DNA of 64,000 nt from an uncultured Collinsella sp. (GCA_959599915.1 CAUGJE010000002.1:221283-285282), one strand, 5' to 3'. Shown: positions 17,041-25,179, counted from the stretch's first letter. Made by a program: numbers and translations. The notes: generated by a model from the sequence alone, not told the origin.

Positions 17041-17078
17041 AACGGGCGCGAATCGACAGCGGTTCGCGCCCGTTTGCC
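17041..17078 (+). terminator. Intrinsic terminator after the Ser/Thr-rich membrane protein gene
   Basis: A perfect 12-bp stem AACGGGCGCGAA / TTCGCGCCCGTT with a 10-nt loop, followed by a short T-containing tail (TGCCTT). Confidence 0.85.
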
Positions 17079-17119
17079 TTGGGCGCCGCCATGGCGAGCG
17101 CCATGCGATGGTAAGATGC

Positions 17120-17133
17120 TTTACATGTGTAAA
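17120..17133. promoter_or_regulatory. Palindromic operator candidate before the LOTUS-like gene
   Basis: TTTACATGTGTAAA is a perfect inverted repeat (6-bp arms, 2-nt centre) directly upstream of the AGAGGAG ribosome site. Such a symmetric site beside a start suggests a dimeric repressor, or an mRNA hairpin at the ribosome site. No regulator is identifiable. Confidence 0.4.
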
Positions 17134-17146
17134 GAGGAGATTTGCC

Positions 17147-18454
17147 ATGAGCAAGACAATAGTTAGGCCCACGCTTTCACTGGGCAACCACATCTATCTG
17201 TATCGCCTGCTGCGCGATGCGATTGGATGCGGCAAGCAAACGTTTATGACGCAGGTCGAAGAGGCGCTCGCCGCTGGCGACATGACCGCTTATGACCTGG
17301 GCTTCGAATCCACGCGCGAGCTGCTCGAAGAGCTTGACGACTGCATTAAGCTGACCGTCTTTAAGGGCGGTCGCCTGTATGCCACCGTCATCGCCAACGA
17401 GGCCTGGGATGCCGCCCTTGCCAAGGGCGAGGACAAGCCCAAGACCGCCAAGGGCGCTAAGCAGTCCTACAAAAAGAAAAAGCGCGGTGAGAAGGACCTC
17501 AAGGCTGTGCGCCCCAAGCACGTTAAGCGTCCCGAACCAGAAGCCGCGGTTGAAGCTGTGCCGGAGCCCGAGCCCGAGACAGAGATCGAAGTCGCTATTG
17601 AGGTGGCAGCGGAAGCCGAAACCGAAATCGCCGCCATGACCGATCCCGAAGTCATGCCAGAGCAGGAAGCCGCTGTGGAGCTCAACGAGGCATCCAAGTC
17701 GACAACCGAAGAGGCGGCTGGCCAGCCCGAGGCGCCCGTGTTCCAGAACCACGATGTCTTTGGCGACAACACCGAGGACAATCAGTCCGACGAGCTCGCG
17801 GATCAAGATGCTGCCGAGGCAACACCGGAGCCCGAGGCGCCCCAGCCTGCCATCTCGCTCACGGTTGTCTACGACCCCGAGAACGCCAACGCCGGCATCA
17901 CCACCATGGTATCCACGCCGGTCGAGGCCAAGCCGAACGTCGAGGCAGAGGACACTCCGCAGGCCGATGCCAAAACCGGGACCGAAGACACGTCCATCTC
18001 CGTGGAACCGACAGATTCCATAGCTAAGCCAGAAGCGGCATCTGAGTCTGCACCTGTCATTGAGTCCGCATCCGCACCCGCCTGTGACCAGGCTCCCACA
18101 CCTGCACCGACTCCGGTCCCCAATTCAGCACCGGCCCCCGCTCCCGCAGCACCGACCATCCCCGGGGACTTCCCCATCGATTTCGCGACCGAGGTCTTCT
18201 GCCCTAGCCCGCTGCTGCACCAGCTGTCGACTTATCTCCCCTACGGCGCTGACACCCTCGGCATCGTCGGCGAGTACTACTGGATCGCTCGCGAGCGCGG
18301 TACCATCGAGGCCGGCCGTAACCGCGCGAGCTTCCCCCTGCGCTACACACAGGCCGGCAAACGCCACGAAGTCACCGTACGCATTCGCCGCAACACCACC
18401 GGCGGCCTCGGAGCCACCTGGGCCATCGACAAGGTCGAAGCCCCGGTCGAGTAA
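17147..18454 (+). CDS. Protein with LOTUS/OST-HTH-like N-terminus, long acidic Pro/Glu/Ala linker and conserved C-terminal domain
   Basis: A 435-aa protein of unknown function. Residues about 1-95 look like a small winged-helix module of the LOTUS/OST-HTH kind (HIYLYRLLRDAI, then YDLGFESTRELLEELDDCIKL, then GGRLYATVIAN). That is pattern recognition, not a profile match. A Lys-rich patch (KKKKRGEKDLK) follows, then about 200 residues of Glu/Pro/Ala/Thr low complexity. The C-terminal ~95 residues (DFPIDFATEVFCPSPLL to GLGATWAIDKVEAPVE) are well-structured and presumably a second domain. No signal peptide or membrane span. ATG at 17147 with AGAGGAG. A LOTUS fold would imply RNA binding, possibly G-quadruplex RNA; this is inference. 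Confidence 0.6.
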   Translation: MSKTIVRPTLSLGNHIYLYRLLRDAIGCGKQTFMTQVEEALAAGDMTAYDLGFESTRELLEELDDCIKLTVFKGGRLYATVIANEAWDAALAKGEDKPKTAKGAKQSYKKKKRGEKDLKAVRPKHVKRPEPEAAVEAVPEPEPETEIEVAIEVAAEAETEIAAMTDPEVMPEQEAAVELNEASKSTTEEAAGQPEAPVFQNHDVFGDNTEDNQSDELADQDAAEATPEPEAPQPAISLTVVYDPENANAGITTMVSTPVEAKPNVEAEDTPQADAKTGTEDTSISVEPTDSIAKPEAASESAPVIESASAPACDQAPTPAPTPVPNSAPAPAPAAPTIPGDFPIDFATEVFCPSPLLHQLSTYLPYGADTLGIVGEYYWIARERGTIEAGRNRASFPLRYTQAGKRHEVTVRIRRNTTGGLGATWAIDKVEAPVE

Positions 18455-18455
18455 A

Positions 18456-18495
18456 AAACGGCCTCGGATAGCCAATTGACCATCCGAGGCCGTTT
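18456..18495. terminator. Bidirectional intrinsic terminator
   Basis: A perfect 14-bp stem AAACGGCCTCGGAT / ATCCGAGGCCGTTT with a 12-nt loop, A and T runs at both ends, between the convergent LOTUS-like gene and the lipoprotein gene. Confidence 0.9.
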
Positions 18496-18508
18496 GAATT
18501 CAGGCCTT

Positions 18509-18901
18509 TTAGTTGTCATCGGCGCATATAGACACCAGAGAAGCAAGCTCATCCTCAAGTTGCGGAGCAAAGTATCTAAAAGAAACCTGCGCTCCGGTCG
18601 GTATCGACTCAATCATATTCGCAGCATTATCTGAAACTCGGTACGATGCAGTTTCACCTGTCTTCAAATCCTCTATTGAGCAGACAGCGTCTTCAGCATC
18701 ATTCGACCTAAGCACGCCTTTTCCTTGTAACATCACATCGGCATGCCCGCCAGCTATTTCTAATGAACCTGAGTCTGTCGCAGTCACTTCTCCGGAACCT
18801 CCGCGCGATATCTCTTCCTTTGTTGAACAGCCCACCAATGAAGCCATCAGCACCAAAGACAGAGCTAGACGAATCGCCCTACTTCGAAAAAGTCGTTCCA
18901 T
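18509..18901 (-). CDS. Small lipoprotein of unknown function
   Basis: A 130-aa protein with an N-terminal Arg-rich, hydrophobic signal and lipobox LVGC (MERLFRSRAIRLALSLVLMASLVGC region), so it should be lipid-anchored after cleavage before Cys. The mature part is acidic, with a DAEDAVCSIEDLKTGETASYRV stretch and a second Cys pair (VCSIED and ICADDN). No family recognised. The gene start overlaps the end of the cysteine-peptidase-like gene by 23 nt; upstream starts at 18913 or 18928 are possible since no strong ribosome site decides. The overlap suggests co-translation and a common role at the cell surface. AT-richer than the core genome. Confidence 0.6.
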   Translation of the reverse strand: MERLFRSRAIRLALSLVLMASLVGCSTKEEISRGGSGEVTATDSGSLEIAGGHADVMLQGKGVLRSNDAEDAVCSIEDLKTGETASYRVSDNAANMIESIPTGAQVSFRYFAPQLEDELASLVSICADDN

Positions 18902-20006
18902 AAGTCCACGCATAATAGCTCTGATCATACTTCAGGAAGGATAAAGATGAATTCCAGCCGTCCGCTATGCCAATCATCTGCCTTGTCTCTCCAGTTTTCT
19001 TACCAGTAAGTGTGGCGTAAGCCTCCGCTGTTACAGAATGGGCTGATCCGTTGTACAAACTCGCATGTAAAACATTCGGTCTATTAGAGTTAATCTCATT
19101 TTGAATGCTCGCGATAGCCGGAGAGGAGACAGTGCGGGCGATAAGAGCACTTCCTCTGCTTGCGCAGTAATTTGTAAACCCCGTTGCACAGGTTGATATC
19201 GGCGTTCCGCCCAAAACAACGCCGGGAACAGTCTGTTCTTCAGCGGAAAGAGCATGGGTATTGGTGTAATTCCATATCTGCATATATTGCGAAGGGTCGC
19301 TATATAAATTGGCAATGCCATACAGTTCCGCAACGTTCGAAAAAGCGGTCACCATACAAGCATAGTGGGCAGTAAGCCTCTTAATCTCGCTTTCATCATA
19401 TGACATAAACTGAGAAATGGAACGAAATCCAGATACTGTGTAATCCTGCATTTGAGTTGCGTAAATTACGACATCGTTCCAGCTTGAAGGTTTATTCGAT
19501 AAAACGACAGGCCGTCCTTCTATGGAAACAGCCGGGATTGTTCTTCCGCAATTTGTTGTTATTGAACCGTCCAAAGATTGCACACCGAATTCGAATGGAT
19601 TGATCATTACGACTGGGTTATTGAAAGAATAAGACTCAACACCAAGATCTCCTCCCCGATCCATAGGGCTGACTAAGCCGTCTCCAAAACGATATCCCGT
19701 AAGTATTTCATCATCTGAAGCATCTAAAACCAAATAGCCCGCGGCTCTATTGAATGTCACAACCGGAACAATGTAGCCAAGCGGGGACCCATCAACGTCT
19801 ACAAAAGGAATAGGGTCAGAAGGCGTATACGAAGAGCCGAGGAGTCCCTTTATATATTTATCGGCAAGCTCTTGCGCAATTTCTGAAGTAAATTGTATCT
19901 GCTCACCATCAATATTGCCCGTCGAAGCAAAAACCTCTTTCGGACGTGCGGCTAAGGCGACAATTGAAGACGCGACAAGTTGCAGAAAACGACGACGCGA
20001 AAGCAT
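18879..20006 (-). CDS. Tat-exported cysteine-peptidase-like protein (C39/C10-like fold)
   Basis: A 375-aa protein starting MLSRRRFLQLVASS, a twin-arginine signal with a hydrophobic core and an Ala-rich cleavage region near residue 27. About residues 30-150 look like an inhibitory propeptide (VVTFNRAAGYLVLDASDDEIL resembles the self-assembly/propeptide domain of C10-type peptidases). A Cys nucleophile is plausible in LTAHYACMVTAFSNVAELYG (about residue 216) and a catalytic His in NGSAHSVTAEAYATL (about 333), with downstream Asp/Asn. Those are the C39-like signatures; which peptidase family it belongs to is uncertain and activity is inferred. AT-rich composition unlike its neighbours suggests horizontal gain. 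The lipoprotein gene overlaps its 3' end. Confidence 0.65.
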   Translation of the reverse strand: MLSRRRFLQLVASSIVALAARPKEVFASTGNIDGEQIQFTSEIAQELADKYIKGLLGSSYTPSDPIPFVDVDGSPLGYIVPVVTFNRAAGYLVLDASDDEILTGYRFGDGLVSPMDRGGDLGVESYSFNNPVVMINPFEFGVQSLDGSITTNCGRTIPAVSIEGRPVVLSNKPSSWNDVVIYATQMQDYTVSGFRSISQFMSYDESEIKRLTAHYACMVTAFSNVAELYGIANLYSDPSQYMQIWNYTNTHALSAEEQTVPGVVLGGTPISTCATGFTNYCASRGSALIARTVSSPAIASIQNEINSNRPNVLHASLYNGSAHSVTAEAYATLTGKKTGETRQMIGIADGWNSSLSFLKYDQSYYAWTYGTTFSK

Positions 20007-20248
20007 ATGTTCTTCTTTCTAGAGGAGCGACTTATAAGATACTCCTATTCTATAACCTTTTTTGTAACGTTACAGCACTGGTTATATTTCAATTCGATTT
20101 GCTTATGTCCTTGTAACCCAATACGTCTTTACGTTTTAAACGGAATTAGAAAATCACTCATAGCAAAAACGGGCTTTAATCCCAAAGAGATGACTTTGAT
20201 TATGAATCAAACCAGCAGCCAGGGCATAGCTGCAGTGCAATTGCTACA
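20007..20248. other. AT-rich intergenic region, no gene seen
   Basis: About 240 bases between the divergent side of the peptidase-like gene and the ettA terminator. It is clearly AT-richer than its surroundings, with no convincing open frame or repeat. It must carry the peptidase gene's promoter, for which no confident -35/-10 pair was picked. Confidence 0.5.
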
Positions 20249-20278
20249 AGAAAGGCCGCCCTTGCTGGCGGCCTTTCT
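20249..20278 (-). terminator. Intrinsic terminator of ettA
   Basis: A perfect 12-bp stem AGAAAGGCCGCC / GGCGGCCTTTCT with a 6-nt loop, 9 nt past the ettA stop on the minus strand. Confidence 0.85.
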
Positions 20279-20286
20279 ACTTGCTA

Positions 20287-21966
20287 CTAGTCACGCGTGA
20301 GCTTGCGGTGAATACGATGCGGCTGGGCTGCGTCCTCGCCCAGGCGCTCGATGCGGTTGGCCTGATAGGCCTCGAAGTTGCCCTCGAACCAATACCAGTT
20401 GCCCGGATTCTCGTCGGTGCCCTCCCACGCCAGAATGTGCGTGGCGACGCGGTCCAGGAACATACGGTCGTGGCTAATGACCACCGAGCAGCCCGGGAAC
20501 TCGAGCAGCGCCGCCTCGAGCGAGGACAGCGTCTCGACGTCGAGGTCGTTCGTGGGCTCGTCGAGGAGCAGCAGGTTGCCGCCCTGCTTGAGCGTAAGCG
20601 CCAAGTTCAGACGGTTGCGCTCGCCACCGGAGAGTACGCCAGCGCGCTTCTGCTGGTCCTGGCCCTTAAAGCCAAAGCTCGCCACATAAGCGCGGCTCGG
20701 AACCTCGGTCTCGCCGACCATCATGTGGTCCAGGCCGTCCGAGACGACCTCCCACAGGTTCTTGTCGGGGTCGATGCCGGAACGGTTCTGGTCGACGTAA
20801 GAAATCTTGACGGTCTCGCCCACCTCGAGCTCGCCCGAAGTCAGCGGCTCCAAGCCCACAATCGTCTTGAACAGCGTGGTCTTACCGACACCGTTGGGGC
20901 CGATGACGCCCACGATGCCGTTGCGCGGCAGGGTGAACGAAAGGTTATCGATGAGCACGCGACCGTCGAACTCCTTGTGCAGGTGATGGGCCTCGAGCAC
21001 CTTGTTGCCCAGACGCGGTCCCACGGGGATGCGGATGTCGGTCCAGTCGAGCTTCTGGCTTGCGCGGGCCTCGGCCTCCATCTCCTCGTAGCGAGCCAGA
21101 CGGGCCTTGTTCTTGGCCTGTCGGGCCTTGGGCGAGCTGCGCACCCACTCGAGCTCGGCCTCCATACGCTTGGCGAGCTTGGCGTCGCGGTTGCCTTGGG
21201 CCTCGATGCGCGCGGCCTTGGTCTCCAGATACGTAGAGTAGTTGCCCTTGTAGGGGTAGAGATGGCCGCGGTCGACCTCGCAGATCCACTCGGCGACGTT
21301 ATCCAGGAAGTAGCGGTCGTGCGTGACGGCAAGCACCGCGCCCTGATAGTTATGCAGGAAGTGCTCGAGCCACAGGATCGACTCGGCGTCCAGGTGGTTG
21401 GTGGGCTCATCGAGCAGCAGCAGGTCGGGGGCCTCGAGCAGCAGCTTGCATAGGGCAACGCGACGGCGCTCGCCGCCGGAAAGAACGTTGACCGGCATGT
21501 CGGAATCGGGCAGCTGCAGGGCGTCCATGGCCTGACCGAGCTTGGAATCGATATCCCAGCCGTCGGCGGCGTCGATCTCGTCCTGGAGCTTGCCCATCTC
21601 GGCCATGAGGGCGTCCATATCGCAATCCGGGTCGCACATCTCCTCGCCGATCTTGTTGAAGCGATCGACCTTGGCGATCATGTCGCCAAACGCCATGCGC
21701 ACGTTCTCGATGACGGTCTTGTCGTCATCGAGCGGCGGCTCCTGCTGCAGGATGCCCACGGTGTAGCCGGGGGTAAGCCTGGCATCGCCGTTGGAGACTT
21801 CCTCGATACCGGCCATGATCTTGAGCAGGGTCGACTTGCCCATGCCGTTGGGGCCCACGACGCCGATCTTGGCACCGGGGTAGAAGCTCAGGGTCACGTC
21901 GTCAAGGATTACCTTGTCGCCATGGGCCTTACGAGCCTGATACATCTGGTAGATAAACTCCGCCAT
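20287..21966 (-). CDS. ettA: Energy-dependent translational throttle protein EttA (ABC-F ATPase)
   Basis: This 559-aa cytoplasmic ABC-F protein has two ATPase domains and no membrane segment. Domain 1 has Walker A GPNGMGKST (about residue 38), signature LSGGERRRVALCKLL and Walker B LLLLDEPTNHLD. The inter-domain arm/linker is rich in Arg/Lys/Glu (WVRSSPKARQAKNKARL). Domain 2 has GPNGVGKTT, LSGGERNRLNLAL and LLLLDEPTNDLD. The opening MAEFIYQMYQARKAHGDKVI is characteristic of EttA, which binds the ribosomal E site and gates translation by ADP/ATP ratio. Length matches. Monocistronic with its own terminator. Confidence 0.93.
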   Translation of the reverse strand: MAEFIYQMYQARKAHGDKVILDDVTLSFYPGAKIGVVGPNGMGKSTLLKIMAGIEEVSNGDARLTPGYTVGILQQEPPLDDDKTVIENVRMAFGDMIAKVDRFNKIGEEMCDPDCDMDALMAEMGKLQDEIDAADGWDIDSKLGQAMDALQLPDSDMPVNVLSGGERRRVALCKLLLEAPDLLLLDEPTNHLDAESILWLEHFLHNYQGAVLAVTHDRYFLDNVAEWICEVDRGHLYPYKGNYSTYLETKAARIEAQGNRDAKLAKRMEAELEWVRSSPKARQAKNKARLARYEEMEAEARASQKLDWTDIRIPVGPRLGNKVLEAHHLHKEFDGRVLIDNLSFTLPRNGIVGVIGPNGVGKTTLFKTIVGLEPLTSGELEVGETVKISYVDQNRSGIDPDKNLWEVVSDGLDHMMVGETEVPSRAYVASFGFKGQDQQKRAGVLSGGERNRLNLALTLKQGGNLLLLDEPTNDLDVETLSSLEAALLEFPGCSVVISHDRMFLDRVATHILAWEGTDENPGNWYWFEGNFEAYQANRIERLGEDAAQPHRIHRKLTRD

Positions 21967-22055
21967 TTGCCTGTTTTATCCTTTCTACCTTCTGTTTCCC
22001 TATTCTTGATTCGCTTTAGTGGAAACGAAATGAGGAAACCAGCTCTGAAACTAAA

Positions 22056-22085
22056 CGAAAAAGGGGCATGGTTGCCCACACCCCC
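22056..22085 (-). terminator. Probable terminator after sdpI
   Basis: On the minus strand GGGGTGTGG / CCATGCCCC with a GCAA loop (imperfect in the middle) is followed by TTTTTCG, 66 nt past the sdpI stop. Confidence 0.55.
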
Positions 22086-22150
22086 TAATACTACCTGGGA
22101 AAAATCCCCCGGAACATACTATGAACTGCGTACGCTAGTTTTCCGCAACC

Positions 22151-22855
22151 TTAACGAGCGGCTCGCTGCGATTTGCGCCACAGCAGATACGAATAGACGT
22201 AGGCAGCTCCAGCTGAACCAAACGCCAGAACCGCAATCACCGCGGCGACGACTTCACTCGAAAGCACGCTACCCGCCACGCCCATCACAATCAGGCCAAC
22301 GCCCAGCACCATAAAGCAGGCACCGCCAAAACGCTGCGTACGGCGCCAGTTCTCGGGATCGGCAAGCGCCCAGGGCGTCTTGATACCGAGCGTGTAGTTC
22401 TGCTTTACGCGCGGTAAGTAGTTGCCCATACCAATAAAGAGCAAGCCGATAGCGCCTGATACCAGCAAATTGACCGTTCCTACCACCGGCACGATGCCCC
22501 ACACCGTTAGCTCCCCCAGCCAGCTTATGGCACACATGAGCAGCGTGAAGGCGATTACGAAGCCCTGATAGAACTTACCCGAGGTCCGATACGCCTCGCC
22601 CTTGGGGTCAATGCGTGGCACGACGTAGAACATCGCGAGAAGTGCCAGAGGCAACACGCCGAGCGCGGAGGCCATCCAGCTAGGGCCCCAACCGTCGACG
22701 GCGCCATTCGCGCCCCAGTGCGTGGGAATCTGCGCCGGCAGGCTCGGCATCACTATCAGATGCGCTGCGACATTGGCAACGCACAGAGCGACCAGTGCAA
22801 TCCACACGCGCGACGATACCCCCGTGGCGTGAATGCCCTTGTTTTCGTTATTCAT
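22151..22855 (-). CDS. sdpI: SdpI-family membrane protein (SDP toxin immunity-like)
   Basis: This 234-aa protein has about six membrane spans with the DUF1648 motif near the N-terminus (VMPSLPAQIPTHWGANGAVDGWGP) and the SdpI core (GIGLLFIGMGNYLPRVKQNYTLGIKTPWALADPENWRRTQRFGG, cited here by its landmarks NYTLGIKTPW and WRRTQRFGG). In Bacillus, SdpI protects against the SdpC toxin and sequesters the repressor SdpR. ATG at 22855 overlaps the sdpR stop by 8 nt with AAGG upstream, so the pair is coupled. No sdpC-like toxin gene is present nearby, so it may guard against foreign toxins or serve general envelope signalling. Confidence 0.85.
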   Translation of the reverse strand: MNNENKGIHATGVSSRVWIALVALCVANVAAHLIVMPSLPAQIPTHWGANGAVDGWGPSWMASALGVLPLALLAMFYVVPRIDPKGEAYRTSGKFYQGFVIAFTLLMCAISWLGELTVWGIVPVVGTVNLLVSGAIGLLFIGMGNYLPRVKQNYTLGIKTPWALADPENWRRTQRFGGACFMVLGVGLIVMGVAGSVLSSEVVAAVIAVLAFGSAGAAYVYSYLLWRKSQRAAR

Positions 22856-23126
22856 CCTTATCACCTTCATTGTTTGTAAAACCCATAAACCAGCCAATTA
22901 AATCCTGCATGACGGTGGTGTTTAAGCTGTATACGATGTTTTGGCCATGGCGCTCGTCGGTCACCAACCCGGCGTTTTTAAGCGTCGCCAAGTGATGGCT
23001 CAGCGACGGCTTACTGATATCGAAATGCTTGGCAAGCTCCCCCGCCGTGCAATTGCCCTCGCGCAGCAGTTCCAAAATGCGCCGCCGCGTAGGATCGGCC
23101 AGCGCCTTAAAACCCTCTCCCGGCAT
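22848..23126 (-). CDS. sdpR: ArsR-family repressor, SdpR-like
   Basis: This 92-aa winged helix-turn-helix protein shows FKALADPTRRRILELLREGNCTAGELA and the recognition helix region ISKPSLSHHLATLKNAGLV, then the wing ERHGQNIVYSLN. It has no Cys pair for metal sensing, which fits the SdpR autorepressor type rather than a metal-responsive ArsR. AGGAGG precedes the ATG at 23126; an upstream in-frame start exists but lacks a ribosome site. It is immediately followed by sdpI. A promoter with an overlapping inverted repeat lies upstream, consistent with autoregulation. Confidence 0.88.
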   Translation of the reverse strand: MPGEGFKALADPTRRRILELLREGNCTAGELAKHFDISKPSLSHHLATLKNAGLVTDERHGQNIVYSLNTTVMQDLIGWFMGFTNNEGDKDE

Positions 23127-23160
23127 AAGACCTCCTCTCAGCACCCCTCATGACGCGCAC

Positions 23161-23198
23161 ACTATACTCGATATTTAGATGTTTGTCTAACTATCTAA
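23161..23198 (-). promoter_or_regulatory. sdpRI promoter with overlapping operator candidate
   Basis: On the minus strand -35 TAGACA (23184-23189) and -10 TATAGT (23161-23166) are separated by 17 bp. The inverted repeat TTAGAT / ATCTAA (23175-23180 and 23193-23198) covers the -35 box, the expected place for autorepression by SdpR. Confidence 0.7.
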
Positions 23199-23305
23199 TC
23201 GAAATGCTTCAAACCACATCAAAGTAAGCGCCATCGCAACCTATGGGCGATTACCTATAATGGCGATAGCCAAAACACGATTCGCTTCCCCATCGGAGGA
23301 TGTCT

Positions 23306-24103
23306 ATGACCGAAACCACAGCCGCAACTCCCAACGAGACACGCGACACCAAGCTCGAGATCATCATGGGCCGCGAGGCACTCGACAAGCTCGCCAACGC
23401 CACGGTGCTGATACTCGGCTGCGGAGGCGTGGGCTCCAACTGCTGCGAGGCACTTGCCCGCGGCGGCATCGGTCATTTTGTGATTCTGGACAAGGATATC
23501 GTCGCGCCCAGCAATATCAATCGACAGGCCATCGCCTTTCATAGCACCATCGGCAAGCGCAAGGTGGACGTGATGGAAGCCATGATCAACGACATCAATC
23601 CCGCTGCCACCGTTATCAAGCGCACCGAATACCTGCTGAGCGACAACATCGATGATTTCTTCGCGAGCGTTTTGGAGCAGACGGGTGGCAAGCTCGACTA
23701 CGTCGTCGACGCCATCGACACCATCTCGGCCAAGCTCACCATTGCCAAATATGCTCAGGACCACGGCATTCGTTTGGTTAGCTCCATGGGCGGGGCCAAC
23801 AAGCTCCATCCCGAGTGTCTCCGCTTTGCCGACATCTTCGATACGGTACGTGACCCCATGAGCCGCATTATGCGCAAAGAATGTAAGAAGCGCGGAATCA
23901 AGAGCCTACACGTACTGTTTAGCTGCGAGGAATCGGTTAAGACCCAGCCCCGCGACCCCTCCAACATCCACGAGCGCACCGAGCTGGGAACCGCGAGCTT
24001 TATGCCGCCCATCATGGGCCAGATGATCGCTGGCGAGGTTATCCGCCAGATCAGCGGGCGCGGGTGCGAACGCGTGCGCGCCGATGGCCAGCGCCTAAAT
24101 TAA
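23306..24103 (+). CDS. tcdA: tRNA threonylcarbamoyladenosine dehydratase (TcdA/CsdL)
   Basis: This 265-aa E1-like ATP-binding enzyme cyclises t6A37 of ANN-decoding tRNAs to ct6A. Visible are the nucleotide-binding VLILGCGGVGSNCCEALARGGIG, the Asp-containing FVILDKDIVAPSNINRQ (the NxxRQ motif of ThiF/MoeB-like E1 enzymes), VVDAIDTISAKL, and a C-terminal ELGTASFMPPIMGQMIAGEVI helix. Cys-rich stretches lack the paired CxxC zinc sites of MoeB, which supports TcdA. GGAGG lies 6 nt before the ATG at 23306, so that start is preferred over the ATG at 23300. tatD follows 15 nt downstream. Confidence 0.9.
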   Translation: MTETTAATPNETRDTKLEIIMGREALDKLANATVLILGCGGVGSNCCEALARGGIGHFVILDKDIVAPSNINRQAIAFHSTIGKRKVDVMEAMINDINPAATVIKRTEYLLSDNIDDFFASVLEQTGGKLDYVVDAIDTISAKLTIAKYAQDHGIRLVSSMGGANKLHPECLRFADIFDTVRDPMSRIMRKECKKRGIKSLHVLFSCEESVKTQPRDPSNIHERTELGTASFMPPIMGQMIAGEVIRQISGRGCERVRADGQRLN

Positions 24104-24117
24104 CGAGACGCACCGCG

Positions 24118-24900
24118 ATGACACCGCAATTATTTGATGCGCATTGCCATCTTGATTTAATGGCTCGCCCGGACGCCGTTGCCGATGAGGCAACGGCGCT
24201 GGGCCTGGTCCTATTTGACTGCGGCGTCGATCCTCGCGACCTCGCACGCGCAGACGAGCGCACCCGTAGCCGTTCAAACATCTTTGTTGGAATCGGTCTC
24301 CATCCCTGGTGGCTCGCCGACGGGCGATGCGGAATCGCTGAAATCAATCTACTATGCGAAGTCGCTGCGCAAGAGCGATTTATCGGAGAGGTCGGACTCG
24401 ACTTTTCCGCGCGTTTTGCCGGAAGCGAACCGCTTCAAATACAGGCACTTGACCGGCTCTGCGATGCGCTCGTGCAGAGCCCTCTTGCCGGGCGTGTGAT
24501 ATCAATTCACGCCGTTCGTTCGGCAGGAACCGTGCTAGACATCCTCGAGTCGCATGGATTACTCACGCCAAGCCCCGACTCCCCCGCTATCATTTTCCAC
24601 TGGTTTAGCGACACTTCGAACGAGTTCGTCCGCGCACGAAGCGCAGGCTGCTATTTTTCCGTGAACGAGCGGATGCTCGCCACCAAGCGCGGTCGCGAAT
24701 ACGTACGACAGATTCCACTCGACCGCCTGCTGCTCGAGACTGATGCGCCAGCCCAGCCGCAAGCAGATACAAGCGCGCGGCAGCTCATCACATCGCTAAA
24801 AAGCGTCTCCCGGCGCATCGCCGAACTTAAAAACTGCGCCGAGGAGAGCGTCGAATCGACCGTTTTAGGAAATTCGCGCTCCATATTTGACTTCCGCTGA
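24118..24900 (+). CDS. TatD-family metal-dependent hydrolase/deoxyribonuclease
   Basis: This 260-aa TIM-barrel hydrolase has the TatD metal-site residues: FDAHCHLDL at the N-terminus (HxH), IGLHPWW, GEVGLDF with the bridging Glu, a mid-sequence SIHAVRSAG and IFHWFS (His ligands), and the C-terminal LLLETDAPAQPQ Asp ligand. TatD proteins are 3'-5' DNases or related phosphoesterases. Length is normal. Start ATG at 24118, 15 nt after tcdA, so the two are probably one operon. The ribosome site is weak. A 230-bp palindromic element starts 6 nt after its stop. Confidence 0.85.
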   Translation: MTPQLFDAHCHLDLMARPDAVADEATALGLVLFDCGVDPRDLARADERTRSRSNIFVGIGLHPWWLADGRCGIAEINLLCEVAAQERFIGEVGLDFSARFAGSEPLQIQALDRLCDALVQSPLAGRVISIHAVRSAGTVLDILESHGLLTPSPDSPAIIFHWFSDTSNEFVRARSAGCYFSVNERMLATKRGREYVRQIPLDRLLLETDAPAQPQADTSARQLITSLKSVSRRIAELKNCAEESVESTVLGNSRSIFDFR

Positions 24901-24905
24901 TCCCG

Positions 24906-25135
24906 GTGGGCAAAAAATGCCAAATATGAGTACTGTTGCAAAGCTAGTCACATTATTTTGCGACAAAACAACACCCTGATAATGCACAGCCGTTCATTAT
25001 CAGGGTGTTTTAGCATGGCTAAAGCCGCCTATAACAGGCTTTTATCGCTCTCGGACATTCAACTAGGGCCTCAAAAGCTTAATTTCGCTGTTACTAAAAT
25101 AGTGACAGTACTCATATTTGGCATTTTTTGCCCAC
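24906..25135. mobile_element. 230-bp non-coding element with 31-bp perfect terminal inverted repeats (MITE-like)
   Basis: The first 31 bases (24906-24936, beginning GTGGGCAAAAAATGCC) are the exact reverse complement of the last 31 (25105-25135). Inside is a second perfect stem of 15 bp (24970-24984 with 24995-25009, AACACCCTGATAATG) followed by a T-rich tail, and a smaller AAAGCC / GGCTTT hairpin around 25020. No open frame of note. The size, perfect ends and lack of coding resemble a miniature inverted-repeat element. No target-site duplication could be recognised, and a structured RNA or double terminator between the convergent tatD and kinase genes is the alternative. Confidence 0.7.
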
Positions 25136-25179
25136 AGGGTCCCGAGAAGACAACAATTCGACTTCCCGGGACTGCTCAC

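Noticed and set aside
24901..25140. Target-site duplication around the 230-bp element (TCCCG on both sides)
   Set aside because: The flanking TCCCG copies are not equally spaced from the element ends, so they do not form a convincing duplication.
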